Source: Naganishia liquefaciens (taxonomy: Eukaryota; Basidiomycota; Tremellomycetes; Filobasidiales; Filobasidiaceae). Taken from it: a stretch of DNA of 64,000 nt. The stretch spans positions 124,001 through 188,000 of the forward strand of contig BLZA01000049.1 of assembly GCA_013423385.1 (NCBI GenBank). Direction: 5' to 3'. Positions 13,801 to 25,015 of the stretch are shown piece by piece. Each line of letters begins with the position of its first letter. Position 1 is the stretch's first letter. The position numbers and the translations under genes were made by a program. The notes beneath the pieces are model-generated. The model ran no database searches. It saw nothing but the letters and a program-made list of their open reading frames with translations, and was not told the origin of the DNA.

Positions 13801-16800
13801 CCGTCCAAACTGGGATCTTGCTAGGCAGCCCGCGATGCTGAAGTGCTTCCAGCAAGTTGTCAGTGATCATGGACAATTTGTATTCCAGCGACCTGACTCC
13901 ACGCTTGTCTCGAGTGACAGCTGTGTTGATTCTCCGCCTGAGCTTCTCGTCATACAGGTCTGTTTGGGAACTCGTGTATGAGTCAGAGACTCATCAGAAA
14001 CCACAAAACCCATACCTTCTTCTCGCCTCATTGCGGCCAGATAATCCTAATGTGGAGGCGCGAACAACATGAGCTCGAGTGTAGCGACATCTGGGAAAGT
14101 ACTTCACTTACTCTCTTCGTTATAGGGTTGCGGTCAGCGGTTCCGATTGTTCCAATAAGCGTCATGACACCAGCTTTCACGACTGGCTCAGTCAATGTGC
14201 CTCGAAGAATGTGCCGTCGAAAGGCGTTCTGCATGACAGTTTCCTGCAGAGAAAAGCTAGCCGGTAGGGACATCAATGATGCGATGCAGGTCAAGACTTT
14301 GGCTAGCTCCCGAGGTGAGGCGAACGTCGCCAAACGGTGAAGCTGATCAACTGTCTCAGATATTGTAGCCAAATCCCAAACGTGTCCGCAAGAGACCGCT
14401 ATGTGATTGATAGCCTCAAGGCAGGTATTGCAAGCTTCGCCAACCGTAGCAAATGTCTTCAGGCTGCGAATCAAAGTATCAAGCAGCGGTTCGCCGTAGA
14501 GTATTGATAGCGATGGGGGTAGGGCAGGCAATGCGATACACAGAATTGCGGTTGTCTCCAATTTCCAGTCCGCCGTCTTGTCGACATCCGTTGCGATCGT
14601 CACAAGGGTCGAGCGCATGAAATTTCGAAGAATTGGGATAATGAGAGCAGGAAATTTAATCGACTGGATGGCCAAAAGTTTGATAATGACTCTTTGGACC
14701 TGGACATCTGACCGTTTCAATTGTAGGAGAAGAGGATATGTTACAGCCTTGGCGTCGAAACCCAGATGTTCGTGTGAGATCGTTTTGAAGCTTGCATCGA
14801 GAATCAATGGCTCTTGCCTGGCCGAAATAAGAGCCAGAATGCGATTGACGATCTCGCCCGATGTGTCTTCATTGCAAAGACATGGGTTTGAACATTGCTC
14901 CAGACTTGCAAGTACGATTTCGGATGGCGTTGTTGAGCATAGTGACAGCAACAAATACTGCTGAACTTCAAGTCTTTGCTCTTCTGTGCCTGCTAGAACC
15001 TCAGATGGCCAGCTGCCAGCGGATATACTGGAGACATACAGGAGACCGCAATTTTTGGCAATACCTTGAGCAGAGCAAGCCACTCATCGCGTGTCTGTCC
15101 GACATCGAGCAGAATCAGCAATCGCGGCTTCGAGGAATGTGTGTGACGGACCGAAGATGACGCTCCAGCTAAACAATTCATCGAATCTATGGGTCAGCAA
15201 GTTAGCGTTCGAGTACCGTGAGAGAGAGCCCACCTTCACTAAGCCTCCTAAGATGCTTGAATAGATAACCGTTCACGGTGACGTTCAACGCCGGGACGAG
15301 CAATGGGACAGTCGTGAGAAAGTCCAAGGAGCTATCTTTGATCGTTGTTCGCTCAACTACTGCGACGACATGGGCCATTTCGCTTGTGGCGACTGGACCC
15401 AAAGATTCCAATATCATTTTCGCGCAGATGAATGGCGCGTCCGATCTAGGTATGATGAGCGCCTTACGGCTGAAGTTTCCGTATTTGCGGACTCACTTGC
15501 TGATCGTCTCGACCGCTTCCAATAGATATTGAGTGATCCGAGGCACCATAGGCAACACTGCGGTAGCCAGACCTTGAACGATTTTCCCCACAGCTATAAC
15601 GTGGGGAGAGGCTACAGACTTTGTCAGAACCAGCTTGTACTTGCGCAGCAAGTTCGACTCACAAGGGGATGGCGGGTTCCTAGTAAGGAATCGCAGAATG
15701 GGGTCCAAGTACTTGGTCATGGTTGCTGGATTCCAAAACGCCATGAGAGGCAACAGCTCACAGAGCAATTTCTCGGAAGCGGCGGTCTGACTCTTGTCGT
15801 CGAGATGTGCTGATATCGCTTTCCAAAGACTCGCAACATCATAATATCTCTTCTGCTCATACTTGTCTAGTCGTAAGTTGTGCAACTTGAAGCGTAAAGA
15901 TTGGGTAGATTTTTCCCACAGAGCTACCATAGTAGAAAGCAAAAATTCGAGCGGGATAGTTCTGGCTGATGGTCGGAATAGAGACATTCCTTGCCCGATA
16001 AGGTTATCGAGAGCTGCGTCGTAACTGGCCACTGTAAGTACTTCGATACCATTCAGGGCGCGGCCTTGACATGAAGGATAGGCGTGCAAAATGCGTCCAA
16101 GCAATTGTCGGCTACTGGCCCGAAGTTTTTCCTGCAGAATAATGAAAGATCAACCAGCTAGAAGTACGTATCCAAGCAAATGCTCAAGAAACTCACCTGA
16201 CAGCTGTGTAGAGCTTGAGTGATATGCCATATGCAGTCAGCGATGTATGACTCGGCAAAAGCCCGAGCGTGAATCCACAATGATCCGTGGATTGTGAGGA
16301 CGATAAGAAGCTTGAGCTGAGCGGATTTCATAGAATGTTTTTGTGTTGGACTACAGGTGTCGCAGAACAACTGCGACACTTCGTTATGTATTTGACGGCT
16401 TTAGAGACAATGTAATATCAATACACATTCATTTTTCTTGGCAATCCACCTACCCGAGTTGGATAGCAACTTGCTGATACAGCGACTCTGGCTGCGAGAA
16501 ATCATAATCCGGGGACGACACGAACAAGCTACCCAAAGCTCTGCCTGTGAGAATACCCGTAAGCAAGATTGGAGGGCGAAGTCATCGGCTGTAAGCCTAC
16601 CAAACAATGAGGCGGCTTCTGGCATCCACACCTCTACTTTGTCGCCTCGCAGTGCCGCTGCCTCCGTTTGCGCCAGCAGATGCTGTAACGTCGAACAAGC
16701 TGATAGTAAGACTTCCCGCCCGCTGTCTGTTAGATGGGGCGTCGCGTCGGACATCAAGCCAGCGGAGGGCAATTTAGATCGCAACGTCGACTTCTGGGTC

Positions 16801-17344
16801 GCCGCAATGAGAGATCCTATGCATGCAAATTAGGAGGTAAAGTTAACCCTCAGCTCTTAGACGTACTCATTGACTTCAATGCTTGGCATTTTCGAGAGGC
16901 AGGTGTGTCGAGCGAGAGTGCTTCGCGGATCTTGTCTTGTTGCTCGCTCAAGCGGTTTGAACGCGATTCGGTCAACGTTCCCGATGAACCAAGCTGCAAG
17001 TCCGCTGTCAATCTCTGCTGATCAGAGGCAGTATAAGTCAGACTTACGAGATCAGGATCATCAGACTTGAGAATGCTGGGGAGTGTCGCGAAAGTTGACA
17101 TCGGTGTCGACTCGACATTGCTATCTGCGTCGAAAAGAGACTTTTTCTTGTGGACTGACGTGGTGATGTGAGGTGCTTCCTCTTGATGGCTTCCTGGACT
17201 GGATGGGCCACAGCGGATGTGGGTTAGATTCCTCCTTTTCTGCCAACCAGATTTTACATACCGAGAGCTGGGTAGATGGGAGTTTGGGCGCAGGGACGAA
17301 GGCGCTACCAGCCGTGCAACATATCTGGTCTCCTCTAGACTCAT
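7900..17344 (-). CDS. TOR: TOR-family phosphatidylinositol-3-kinase-related protein kinase, divergent (Tlk1-like candidate)
   Basis: TOR kinases are HEAT-FAT-kinase-FATC giants that couple nutrients to growth. HEAT-type exons fill about 13.0-17.0 kb and a FAT region about 9.9-13.1 kb (SLRHTAESALKQTLKAITLW, WLNVLPQLIARLGAKDEALR). The kinase domain lies at about 8.7-9.75 kb with FVFLLKGNEDLRQDERVMQL (ATP lysine), IPLSPNSGLLAW, GYVIGLGDRHPGN (catalytic loop), SIDFGD and PFRLT, all intact. A long serine-rich insert follows, then EEQVQRLIEEATKPENLAQ. The last intron ends at cactgcag, and the final codons read YVLGW-stop at 7900-7902, so the usual GWCPFW end is missing. The FRB region is weakly conserved: the segment before the kinase reads KACAEYQAIYRQI where TOR has QAWDLYYHVFRRI. 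The start at ATG 17344 is provisional, because the frame stays open upstream and a further 5' exon is possible. Family certain; whether this is the main TOR or a second paralogue is inference. Confidence 0.88.
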
Positions 17345-18002
17345 CTTCTGTTCCGTCGGTGGTTCTGCGAAGCTCCGGGATCTATGACCGAGATGTCTTT
17401 CTTGTCGGCCTCGATGACGATGACATATATAAGAAGGTCAGCATGTCGCTCACGCAGAACAAAGGGAAAGGGAACCAGCTTACTGCGCCTTTGCCTTATC
17501 TGCTTCATTTCCATCTTCCCTGATTGACAGCGCGATAAAATGCCTTTGAGTGATACCTTTTCGTTTTACCACCTCCCTTTCGCAATATAGCCTTTCGACG
17601 ATGACCGGTTTACTACGGCCTTGTTCTCGCAACAGGGCAGCTCCGGAAATCGTGCTCTTGTACCTGATACATCGCCTGTGGCTACATTGCCGTAGAAGAT
17701 CGAAAAACCCAGTCTGATGCGTCTTTGCATCGTGATTGCAAGTCGGCCATTTGAGTTGTGCCTTCAAAGGGATAAAATTACACAGCTATACAAGCTTCGG
17801 CATTTCGAATAAGTCTTTCGGACATCGTCAAAGCAGGATTAGTCTAGATCTAGTGAGAGTCACTTGTCACACGAGACCGGTTCTAAGTTGGTCCTTTGTC
17901 TCGCCGAGGTCCTGCAGGCGCCAATATATGTCCGGTTTGCTGCAATGCCACACGTATGAACATATGCTTCATACGCTACATGCCCTGTCTTTCCCGCCGA
18001 TT
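17345..18002. other. Intergenic region upstream of the TOR-like kinase
   Basis: This is the gap between the 3' end of the SNF5-family gene and the provisional TOR-like start, both on the minus strand. It contains a 95-codon minus-strand frame (17480-17767, basic, cysteine-containing) that could be a first exon or leader of the kinase gene. No conserved domain is visible, so I leave it unassigned. Confidence 0.4.
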
Positions 18003-19832
18003 CTATCTTGTCCGGCGTCCTGTGGGATTCTGGAAACGTGACGTCTCACGTCGCATCCGCCTGTGGAGATACCTTAGCAAAGTCAATGTCATCAAACAAC
18101 TCGATACATACCTCGCCGCTCGGTCTCGCTCTTGCTCTTTCTGGATTAATTCGTCCATTCGAAGGGGCACCATAATTGGTCCGAACTCCTCCTTTTCGTT
18201 CCACTCTCTCCATACCTCTCTCAACTTCATCGGTGCATTCTTCCTGCCGTCCATCTGCAGGGCACCCGGTCCATAGAGCTTCAATTCGTATGCATCTTTT
18301 TTGTGCTTGAGGAGTTCCTCGTGGATGGCATGAGCAATGATGGGCTTGGCTTCACCGCTCAGCCCTATCTCAGCGCAGTACGCTTCCGTGAACTGCTCTG
18401 GCGTGAGATGCGAGCAAAGATCCCATTCTATGCGGTCGCGCAGGTTGAAAGTAAATATTTGGACGTCGAGCTACAGAAACAATGAGCGTAGGACATTCGA
18501 CGTTTTGTGGCTGGCTTACATTGACGATCACTCGACAATCGGCTTCCATCATGTCCTCCTCTTCCTGCGAAGTTTTTTCTGTATTTTGCTTGTTGACCTT
18601 TTCCTTTCCGGTATTGACCTGATCGTCCTCATCCGCAGCATCTTCCGCTTCTACGTCATTATCGCCGTCTTCCATCGCATCGATGACAAGGACTTCAGAA
18701 TATTCTGCAACCTGCTGACGGATCATCGACGCTATCTGGTCGCGGTAGGATTGCCCCGAGATGTTGAGATCGCGACAAAACGTTATTGCGAAATCTTCCG
18801 GCGATATCAGAGTCTCTACAAAAGGGGATCAAGTCAGTCATTGCGAGCCCTAGAGACGCTTTTTATCCGTACCATTGACGTTCCAGGTAAAGTAGTCTCG
18901 TATTCTGTGTGTTTCCGTATCCAACTCGACGCGTATTGGGACCAGCAAGACAGGTTTTTGCGCTTCTCGCTCTAAATCATCCTCTGGTCTGTTAACCCCG
19001 TAGAGTCAGCAAACACCGATTTCACGAAGCAGCAGTTGCTGCCACTCACACGAATGGCAGATTCGCAAGCGCGGGCGGCGCCATACGAGATCGCACCCTA
19101 TTTCCCGGCGTACGTTCGCCCAACCAGCTCCACCCTTCCTGTTCTTTGGCAAAATCTACCATCTTCTTCGCCTGCGCCTCGATTCCTTCCTCTCCATCTC
19201 CGAAATCATCCTCTTCCACTTCGGCATAATTAATCTTTGTCCGTCTAGATCGTCCTCCACGTCCGTACTCGCCCGTAGGCGTCATGACTCCTGTGTTCAG
19301 TGGTGCATTTGACGAGTTGAAAACGCTACTTGGCGTGAACGCTTCGTTCGGTCCTCCCGTAACATGTATCGGCTGCACCAGTCCGCTCACACCCGTTCGC
19401 ATGCGACTGTCGTAGGTCGTGTACTTTGCCTGCGTGTGAGGCTTTTGCGGAAACCGTAAGGAACGGGGCTGCCCCGGTGGTGCAGCATTTATCGGTAATG
19501 GCCCTGATGGGTACGTATCCGGAAATCTGGGCTGCTGCTGGGCTCCGTGCAGCGGACGATATTGTGACGCCGAACCGGGACGCTGCAATACTGTCGGCAT
19601 CGGCTGAGGGGTTCCCGTGCTTTGGCGAAGTCGTGATTGTACATTTGGCTGTGACGTCCGAGGCTGCATGGGAGGTGTAAAGGTGCTAGGAGCTATTGGG
19701 CGATCGTCAGCTTGTGTATACGCGACATGTAGACAATGTCTTACAGTTGATGATCTGGGTTTGATTGTAGTTGATCCTGCCCGAGCCCGAGCCGCCTACG
19801 GCAGCCCGCGTGAATCTCGGGGTCTCCGACAT
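18003..19832 (-). CDS. SFH1: SNF5/SMARCB1-family chromatin-remodelling subunit (Sfh1-like)
   Basis: This is a core subunit of SWI/SNF- or RSC-type nucleosome remodellers. The start at 19832 gives MSETPRFTRAAVGGSGSGR, followed by a Gln/Pro/Ser-rich N-terminus and a basic-acidic patch RTKINYAEVEEDDFGDGEEG. The SNF5 domain has two repeats: VPIRVELDTETHRIRDYFTW through FAITFCRDLNISGQSYRDQI (first), and CRVIVNLDVQIFTFNLRDRI through AYCAEIGLSGEAKPIIAHAI (second). An acidic linker (about 18600-18700) separates them. The C-terminus after MKLREVWREWNEKEEFGP is short and basic and ends GRRTR-stop at 18003. At roughly 480 residues it is nearer to yeast Sfh1 than to the long Snf5, hence the symbol, but assignment to RSC versus SWI/SNF is inference. 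It is divergent from the HSF-type gene over 1.2 kb. Confidence 0.85.
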
Positions 19833-21079
19833 GGCGATGCTACTCTTGATTTCCAATGCCCGCGGGTCCACTCTTTAAATCCCTTGCAGATGGTGAGAGG
19901 GACGCTGGAGGATGAACACAATGAAGACATGCACAATGCTGAGGTGATCGCGTCCAGAACTCGTCTCGGAAGCACGCTCGACCCAAAAGTAAACAGCCGG
20001 ATTTGTCCAGAGTTGGGCTTTCTCAGGTTCACCCGTTGGAAAGCTAGCTAGCTAATCCCTCATAGCTGCAGTGAATGATCGTGCAGATGGTCATGGCAAC
20101 TGCAAGAAAAGCAAGATCTGCCAGTCTGTCGGGACCACAGTATTGCAATGTGCTCATTCGGGAAGGCTATGGAAGGCAGTTCATGCAGTCAATATTCTTG
20201 GCAAGCTGGTGTACCATTGATAGCCGCATTAGGTCAGAGCGGTTGTTGAAACGACGTGTACGCTACCGGTTTCCCCTACATCGGTCAGCTCGCAACAAGC
20301 AGCGAGACATTCGGTTGACGTGCTAAACTGCAAAGACAAGGAAAGTCAAGGAGAAATGACCCTTCACCAGACCTTAGTTGGGGATAGGTAAAACGCGACA
20401 AGCGGGACACGCTTTCAACTCACAGTCGGCATCACCTTATCTTTGGCAAGGTTTTGCTGAGGCGTTGTCCCCGGCCGGGGCAATTTGACAGCAGAACCAC
20501 CATTACAAAAATCAAAGGATGACCAACCATGACGTCTCCTACCGGGGTTCTTTGGTACTTCCTATACCTCAAGCAAGTACTTTCCTCTTCGAAGCCTGCC
20601 TTTCAAAAGTGCCACATGGTGAACCTAAGCCCGTCTGGGACGAGACCGGATCCGCCTTCCGATGCTTCCTTTGCAAGGTGACTCCTCAAGGAGAACCGAC
20701 TTCATTATCCAATGGAGTCAAGGCTGAGCACAGATCACTTATTTAATGAGGAGGTGAAACTTTGTCTTCCCCCCACCCACCGAATTGCTCTCAACCACAC
20801 CTTCCTCCAGTTTGCGCTACAGACAAATGGTATCCATGCAGTCTGTCGAACTAGCATGACAACAGCCTCCTATCATAGACATTCAATCAGAAAACACTCC
20901 TACCATTGCCTTATCGATTTCGTGCGCGCCCACACTACCCAGTACATCCAGCCACCGCTTTTTGCCTACAACCGAACACTCAGCTTCCAAGAGCGAACCA
21001 ACTATCTCAACCGTCACACACCTCTTCTGTCCTAAGCACCTATCTTTATTAGTCACTCAAGCTTATCTCTCAGAGAAAC
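19833..21079. other. Large divergent intergenic region between SFH1-like and HSF-type genes
   Basis: About 1.25 kb separates two diverging genes. It holds short open frames on both strands without recognisable domains. The last 350 bases before the HSF-type ATG are C/T- and A-rich (ccccacccaccg near 20770, many cac/ctc runs), as expected of a long 5' leader or core promoter. The length, compared with neighbours spaced by 40-400 bases, suggests complex control of one or both genes. I see no convincing ordered HSE array. Confidence 0.5.
20469..20480. promoter_or_regulatory. 12-base perfect GC palindrome (possible binding site)
   Basis: The sequence CCCCGGCCGGGG is a perfect palindrome in otherwise balanced-composition DNA between two divergent genes. 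It could be a binding site for a dimeric or zinc-cluster regulator. There is only one copy and no known motif is claimed. Confidence 0.25.
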
Positions 21080-22863
21080 ATGGCAAACATCGACGACTTT
21101 AGCGACCTGTTTAATATGGACGAAACCCGGGCGTTCGACAAACTAGGCGGATGTAGAGATCCAGATCTCTCGCCGACCAGGCCCACCGGCATCGCTTCTT
21201 CCTCTCCGCCTCCTGCAAAGAATGCAAATTTCCTCGTCAAATTGTGAGTACATTGAAACTGATGCAGGATCAGCGATTGACCTGCGGTCAGGTACATGGC
21301 TCTTCAGGAAGAAACCCCTTCCACCGCGATTTATTGGTCCGTAGACGGCAAGCAGCTGGTAGTGGCTTCTGTTAGTACTCTTGATTCTCAAACATATGGC
21401 ATAAGTACTGATGTCTCCTCAGCCAGGACAACTGGAGAAGGAGATTCTTCCAAAGTACTGGAAACATAACAAGTTTGCGTCATTCGGTCGACAGCTGAAC
21501 GTGAGAGACCTGTGGGCTTTACAGGGAACCGCGACTGATCAACTTCAACTGGATCTACGGCTTCTCACGAGTCTACCCCGGTCGCATCTTCAAGGACGAG
21601 AACGGCAACGTCCGAGATGACGCCTCTGTCTGGTCGCATCCCACCCTGCATCGAGAAAGTACTCTGGAGCAGCTGATGGCCATCAAGCGCCGCGCCGCAC
21701 CCAAGTTGTTCCGCACTCGCAAACTCGCCAATGGACAAGTCGTTCAGATTCGGGCCGGAGGGCGAACCGACGCCAATTCGGTGGCGGCTCGTAATTGTCG
21801 ACTCGACTCGTTTTCTCGAAAGGCGCCGGAACAGTATCAGCACTCTCCGTACCCAATGATGCAGTACACGCCGACTTTTTACAATTCAGCGGATGTCAGA
21901 TACGGCCAAGAGTTTGCGGCTTCATCGCAATGGGCTTTCGGATCACAGGCCTCTCCTGCAGTGGAGACCTCTCGTTTGGTGACGCACAACCGGCTAGGTA
22001 ACGTCACAGCCGATGACCCATTCCATTACGCCTCGGAAACTATGATGAACCCGCTTGTCCGAACCCCGGCCGAAGTCAAGCCTTTTGCCTCTCAAGCACC
22101 CATCAGCCCAACAGAGATCATCCAATCCATCGCTGTTACTACACCACATGCTGTGCCTGCTTCGCAGAACTGGTGGCTGAATGGTGGAAGCCAGCCTGGA
22201 AAGCAGTCCTTCAACGTACAAGGTAGTCACACTCAAGGCATGCCCCTTCTGTCGTGGACCACTCCCTCCTCGCCTACCAATATCTTGCCTCTCAGAGACA
22301 AGTGGAACAGTGGATCTTCTCAGACCGTCCAAGGTAACACCGGCATCTTCCAACATCAACTGGCTGGAAACCGAGAAGTCTTTTGCACCGCGCCCGCCTC
22401 GCCAATACATTCTGGTCAGCCAACTCAGACACGCGATAAGCTCAACATCGGCATCGGCTACCCTGCGACACCTCAGGATGTCGAGATTGCGCCCGCAGAC
22501 TTTCAGTTTGTCCAGGCGCCACAAGAGCAGACGTACCTCTTTTCTCAAGAGGAACACGCTATCCCGTTCTCAGCCGTTGAAAAGTCTTTCCCCTCGTTCG
22601 GACACACTGACGTGGCCATCCCCGCCACCGCAGACGTCTACCTCGGCACTCAGCGACGACCGGACACAGCGCAGCCTTCTCCACAGGATATCTGGCCGGT
22701 CAACGTCATGGGCATCGCGATTGCCAAGCCCTTGCCGTTTCCGAGCTACAGTCCCGAAATGTACGGGGTAGAGGAACCGACGGCTTTGCCGTATGTCAAG
22801 ACGCACAGGTATACAACTTCGATTGCGCCTCCGGTCATCCTCTCGGAAGCTCAGGGGACTTAG
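21080..22863 (+). CDS. HSF-type DNA-binding transcription factor
   Basis: This is a nuclear winged-helix HSF-family regulator. ATG 21080 opens MANIDDFSDLFNMDETRAFD. Introns at 21244-21291 and 21371-21422 join exons to give FLVKLYMALQEE, TAIYWSVDGKQLVVASPGQL and LPKYWKHNKFASFGRQLN, matching HSF helices 1-3. The family continues with a hydrophobic residue and YGF. Here IYGFSRVYPGRIFKDENG resumes at 21553, so the intron must be 21501-21552: it has a GTGAGA donor and CTGAT branch point but ends in GG, not AG. Without splicing the frame stops at about 21620. The wing follows (DDASVWSHPTLHRESTLEQL). The rest, to the stop at 22863, is Pro/Ser/Thr/Gln-rich with no clear heptad coiled coil, so it is HSF-type but probably not the canonical trimeric Hsf1. 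The model predicts 543 residues. Confidence 0.85.
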
Positions 22864-23232
22864 AGATGCACGACGGATCTCTGGGTTGATATTTGTTTTG
22901 GGCTTAACATTTTTTTTGGTAACTGTATGTACTGAAGCTGCATAGAAGTCTGATAGACTGTTGTACATTGTTGCTATAGCTATAGAGGTTCCAAGATAAG
23001 ACTGCCTTGCTGTTCTAAATCTTGTCAGGGTGTAGTGTCTAGTCTTCATAGGTTGGGGTATCTGTTGTAGGTCGTCTAGGCAGACCGTTTAATACTGTAT
23101 GTTTATCCATCTCGATACAGAAAGGGAAACAGGCGAAATACAATAGGCAATGTAGCACGATCATACAACTTGCTTACGACGCAGCTCGAAACGGCCTCTT
23201 CACGCGACCAAGCTCAACATCACGCCGATTCC
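22864..23232. other. Convergent 3' intergenic region
   Basis: This gap lies between the stop of the HSF-type gene (+) and the stop of the NTF2-like membrane gene (-). It is AT-richer than its surroundings, with T runs near 22910 consistent with 3' untranslated regions. No gene is visible. Confidence 0.5.
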
Positions 23233-24654
23233 TCACCCCTTGAGGGCACCACCATCCCCATTCTCACCACGCACGAGCTCATCCGCACCACCTGCCACAT
23301 CCACCACTTCGCGCGTCATTCCCTTTCGCGACACTCGAACATGCTGCCCTTGCGCATGAGTCAAGCTACTCGATGTCGTTGGCTGCGAAGGTGAGCTGGG
23401 GCGAAACGTCGGAGCGCGTGGGGACTTGATGCTGGGAGGGCGGGACGACGTTGATGAGGCCGAGGAAGCGGGCTGGGTAGGGGTTGAATGTGGATCGGTC
23501 GTGGGTTGTTCTGTGCGGGCCTCGATCTGCTGGACTGTTTGTCGTCCGGATTGAGCGTACGCGTTGCTATTCGAGGACGGTCAATACGGCACGCTCAATG
23601 AAGCCAAATGCAGACTTACGAATCCCTTCTGACTCTAACTGCTTGCCTCTTGTTGCCACCCATCAGCCTCACTAGTTCCCCTTCGAGTGCATGAAAGACC
23701 TCGAGCGTCGCATGAAGCACGTAACGGAAGAGACCGTCTGTGAGGCGGTGAGTGCGGTAAAAGTACAGCGCGCCGGCAAGGATGAGCAGAGCAGTGGATA
23801 CGAAAGGAAGAATGAAGGTCGTGTAGCTGCTGAGGATTCAGTCGGGTTGTCGGATACCGCAAAGGGAATGGCTCACAGAGATGACAGGAGACGCGATGAG
23901 CGCAACACGGTGTCCAAGACGCTCTGCTCCTCCCACTTGGTGATGATTAGCCTCCTCTCCCTCTCTCCGTCCACCTTCAGCTCCCCATCCTCCGCAGCAT
24001 CATCCTCAACCCCTTCATCATCCGTATGCAGCGCAATATCGTCTTCCTCGTCGATTTCGCCGTCTTCGTTTTCGTTCAAATGAAGGACAAGCGTCGAGGG
24101 GAGGGTGAAAGTGATGTTGAGAAGCGGCAGTGCAAAGGGAAGGGTATACGTCGTGAGCGTTGGTAATGTGACCGTCTGAGTCCTGTGCGATGGCATCAGC
24201 CCCACCTCGCGTCACATCGTACCCGCGACTCACGCATCATCCCAGCCTTCCACTCCCGCCCCACTCCGCTTCAAGTCCCTTCTCGGCACACGTCGTCGAA
24301 TAAAGAGCTTTTCAAATGCCACTAGCTTCTTGATCCGCGAGGCGCCGTGTGTTCGAACGAGGGCCGAGGTGTAGTGCGCTTGTGGCTATGCCAAGGTGGA
24401 CTTGTCATTAGCGAGGGTTGTACTTGAAACAATGGCAGCGCACCTCGATGTATAGGTTGATAGCGCTGTTATACTCGACGCTGTGAGAACGGGTCAGCTA
24501 TCGTTCCCATTATCAGGGAAAGAGGTTCATACGGATCATTGGAGAAGATGCGCGAGGTAAAGTCTATCCTTAGTGGTCAGTTATCCGCCCGGATTTGGCA
24601 TTCGTGAGGAGCGTGCTTGCCTCTGATACCCTGAGGGAGCTTACTGGATTGCAT
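23233..24654 (-). CDS. Predicted single-pass membrane protein with N-terminal NTF2/SnoaL-like region
   Basis: Start ATG 24654 gives MQSSKLPQGIR. Exons splice cleanly to DFTSRIFSNDPVEYNSAINL, then HYTSALVRTHGASRIKKLVA and FEKLFIRRR. The pattern resembles fungal NTF2-fold (SigF-like) proteins, an assignment by inference. An acidic segment around 23990-24080 (NENEDGEIDEEDDI) precedes a membrane segment, SYTTFILPFVSTALLILAGA, reached through a phase-2 intron near 23840. The cytosolic tail is Pro/Ser-rich (RPPSIKSPRAPTFRPSSPSQ) and ends at TGA 23233. The first intron (24564-24620) is of the GC-AG type: its donor is gcaagc. No catalytic residues can be claimed. It may act at an internal membrane, perhaps on a lipid or polyketide-like ligand, but that is a guess from the fold. 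Confidence 0.6.
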
Positions 24655-25015
24655 GGTGGTGGAGTGCGCGATCAGATGGCCGACAAGGGGTGAGGAAGAT
24701 GGGAAGATGGATGACCATGATGACCCTTCTCCCTGAGCTTCTGAGTCTCGAGTATGACGTATCTTGGGTCGTTTGAGACAAAGGCAATTTATGCAAAAAG
24801 GGACACTTTTCCAGAATTTCTGCAGAATATAAGGTGAGAAATAGGCCAACAGGCCCGTCTTCTGAAACCAGGCATGCAGCAACAACGCTTCACAGCTCTC
24901 CTGCTGCATTCACGTTCAAACCGCCCACGACCGCTCCGGCCGATTCGTGCCACCTCAGAAGCCACGCTCAAACGGCACGCCTCGCTCGAGCTCTTCATCC
25001 TCCGGTCCTCGCAAA
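24655..25015. promoter_or_regulatory. Divergent promoter region
   Basis: About 360 bases separate the starts of the NTF2-like membrane gene (-) and the hypothetical gene at 25016 (+). Open frames run through it on both strands without domain signal. It presumably holds both promoters. Confidence 0.4.

Noticed and set aside
20519-21035. Short plus-strand genes upstream of the HSF-type gene
   Set aside because: The frames lack domains, overlap in several phases and sit in a pyrimidine-rich leader-like region; treated as promoter and leader.
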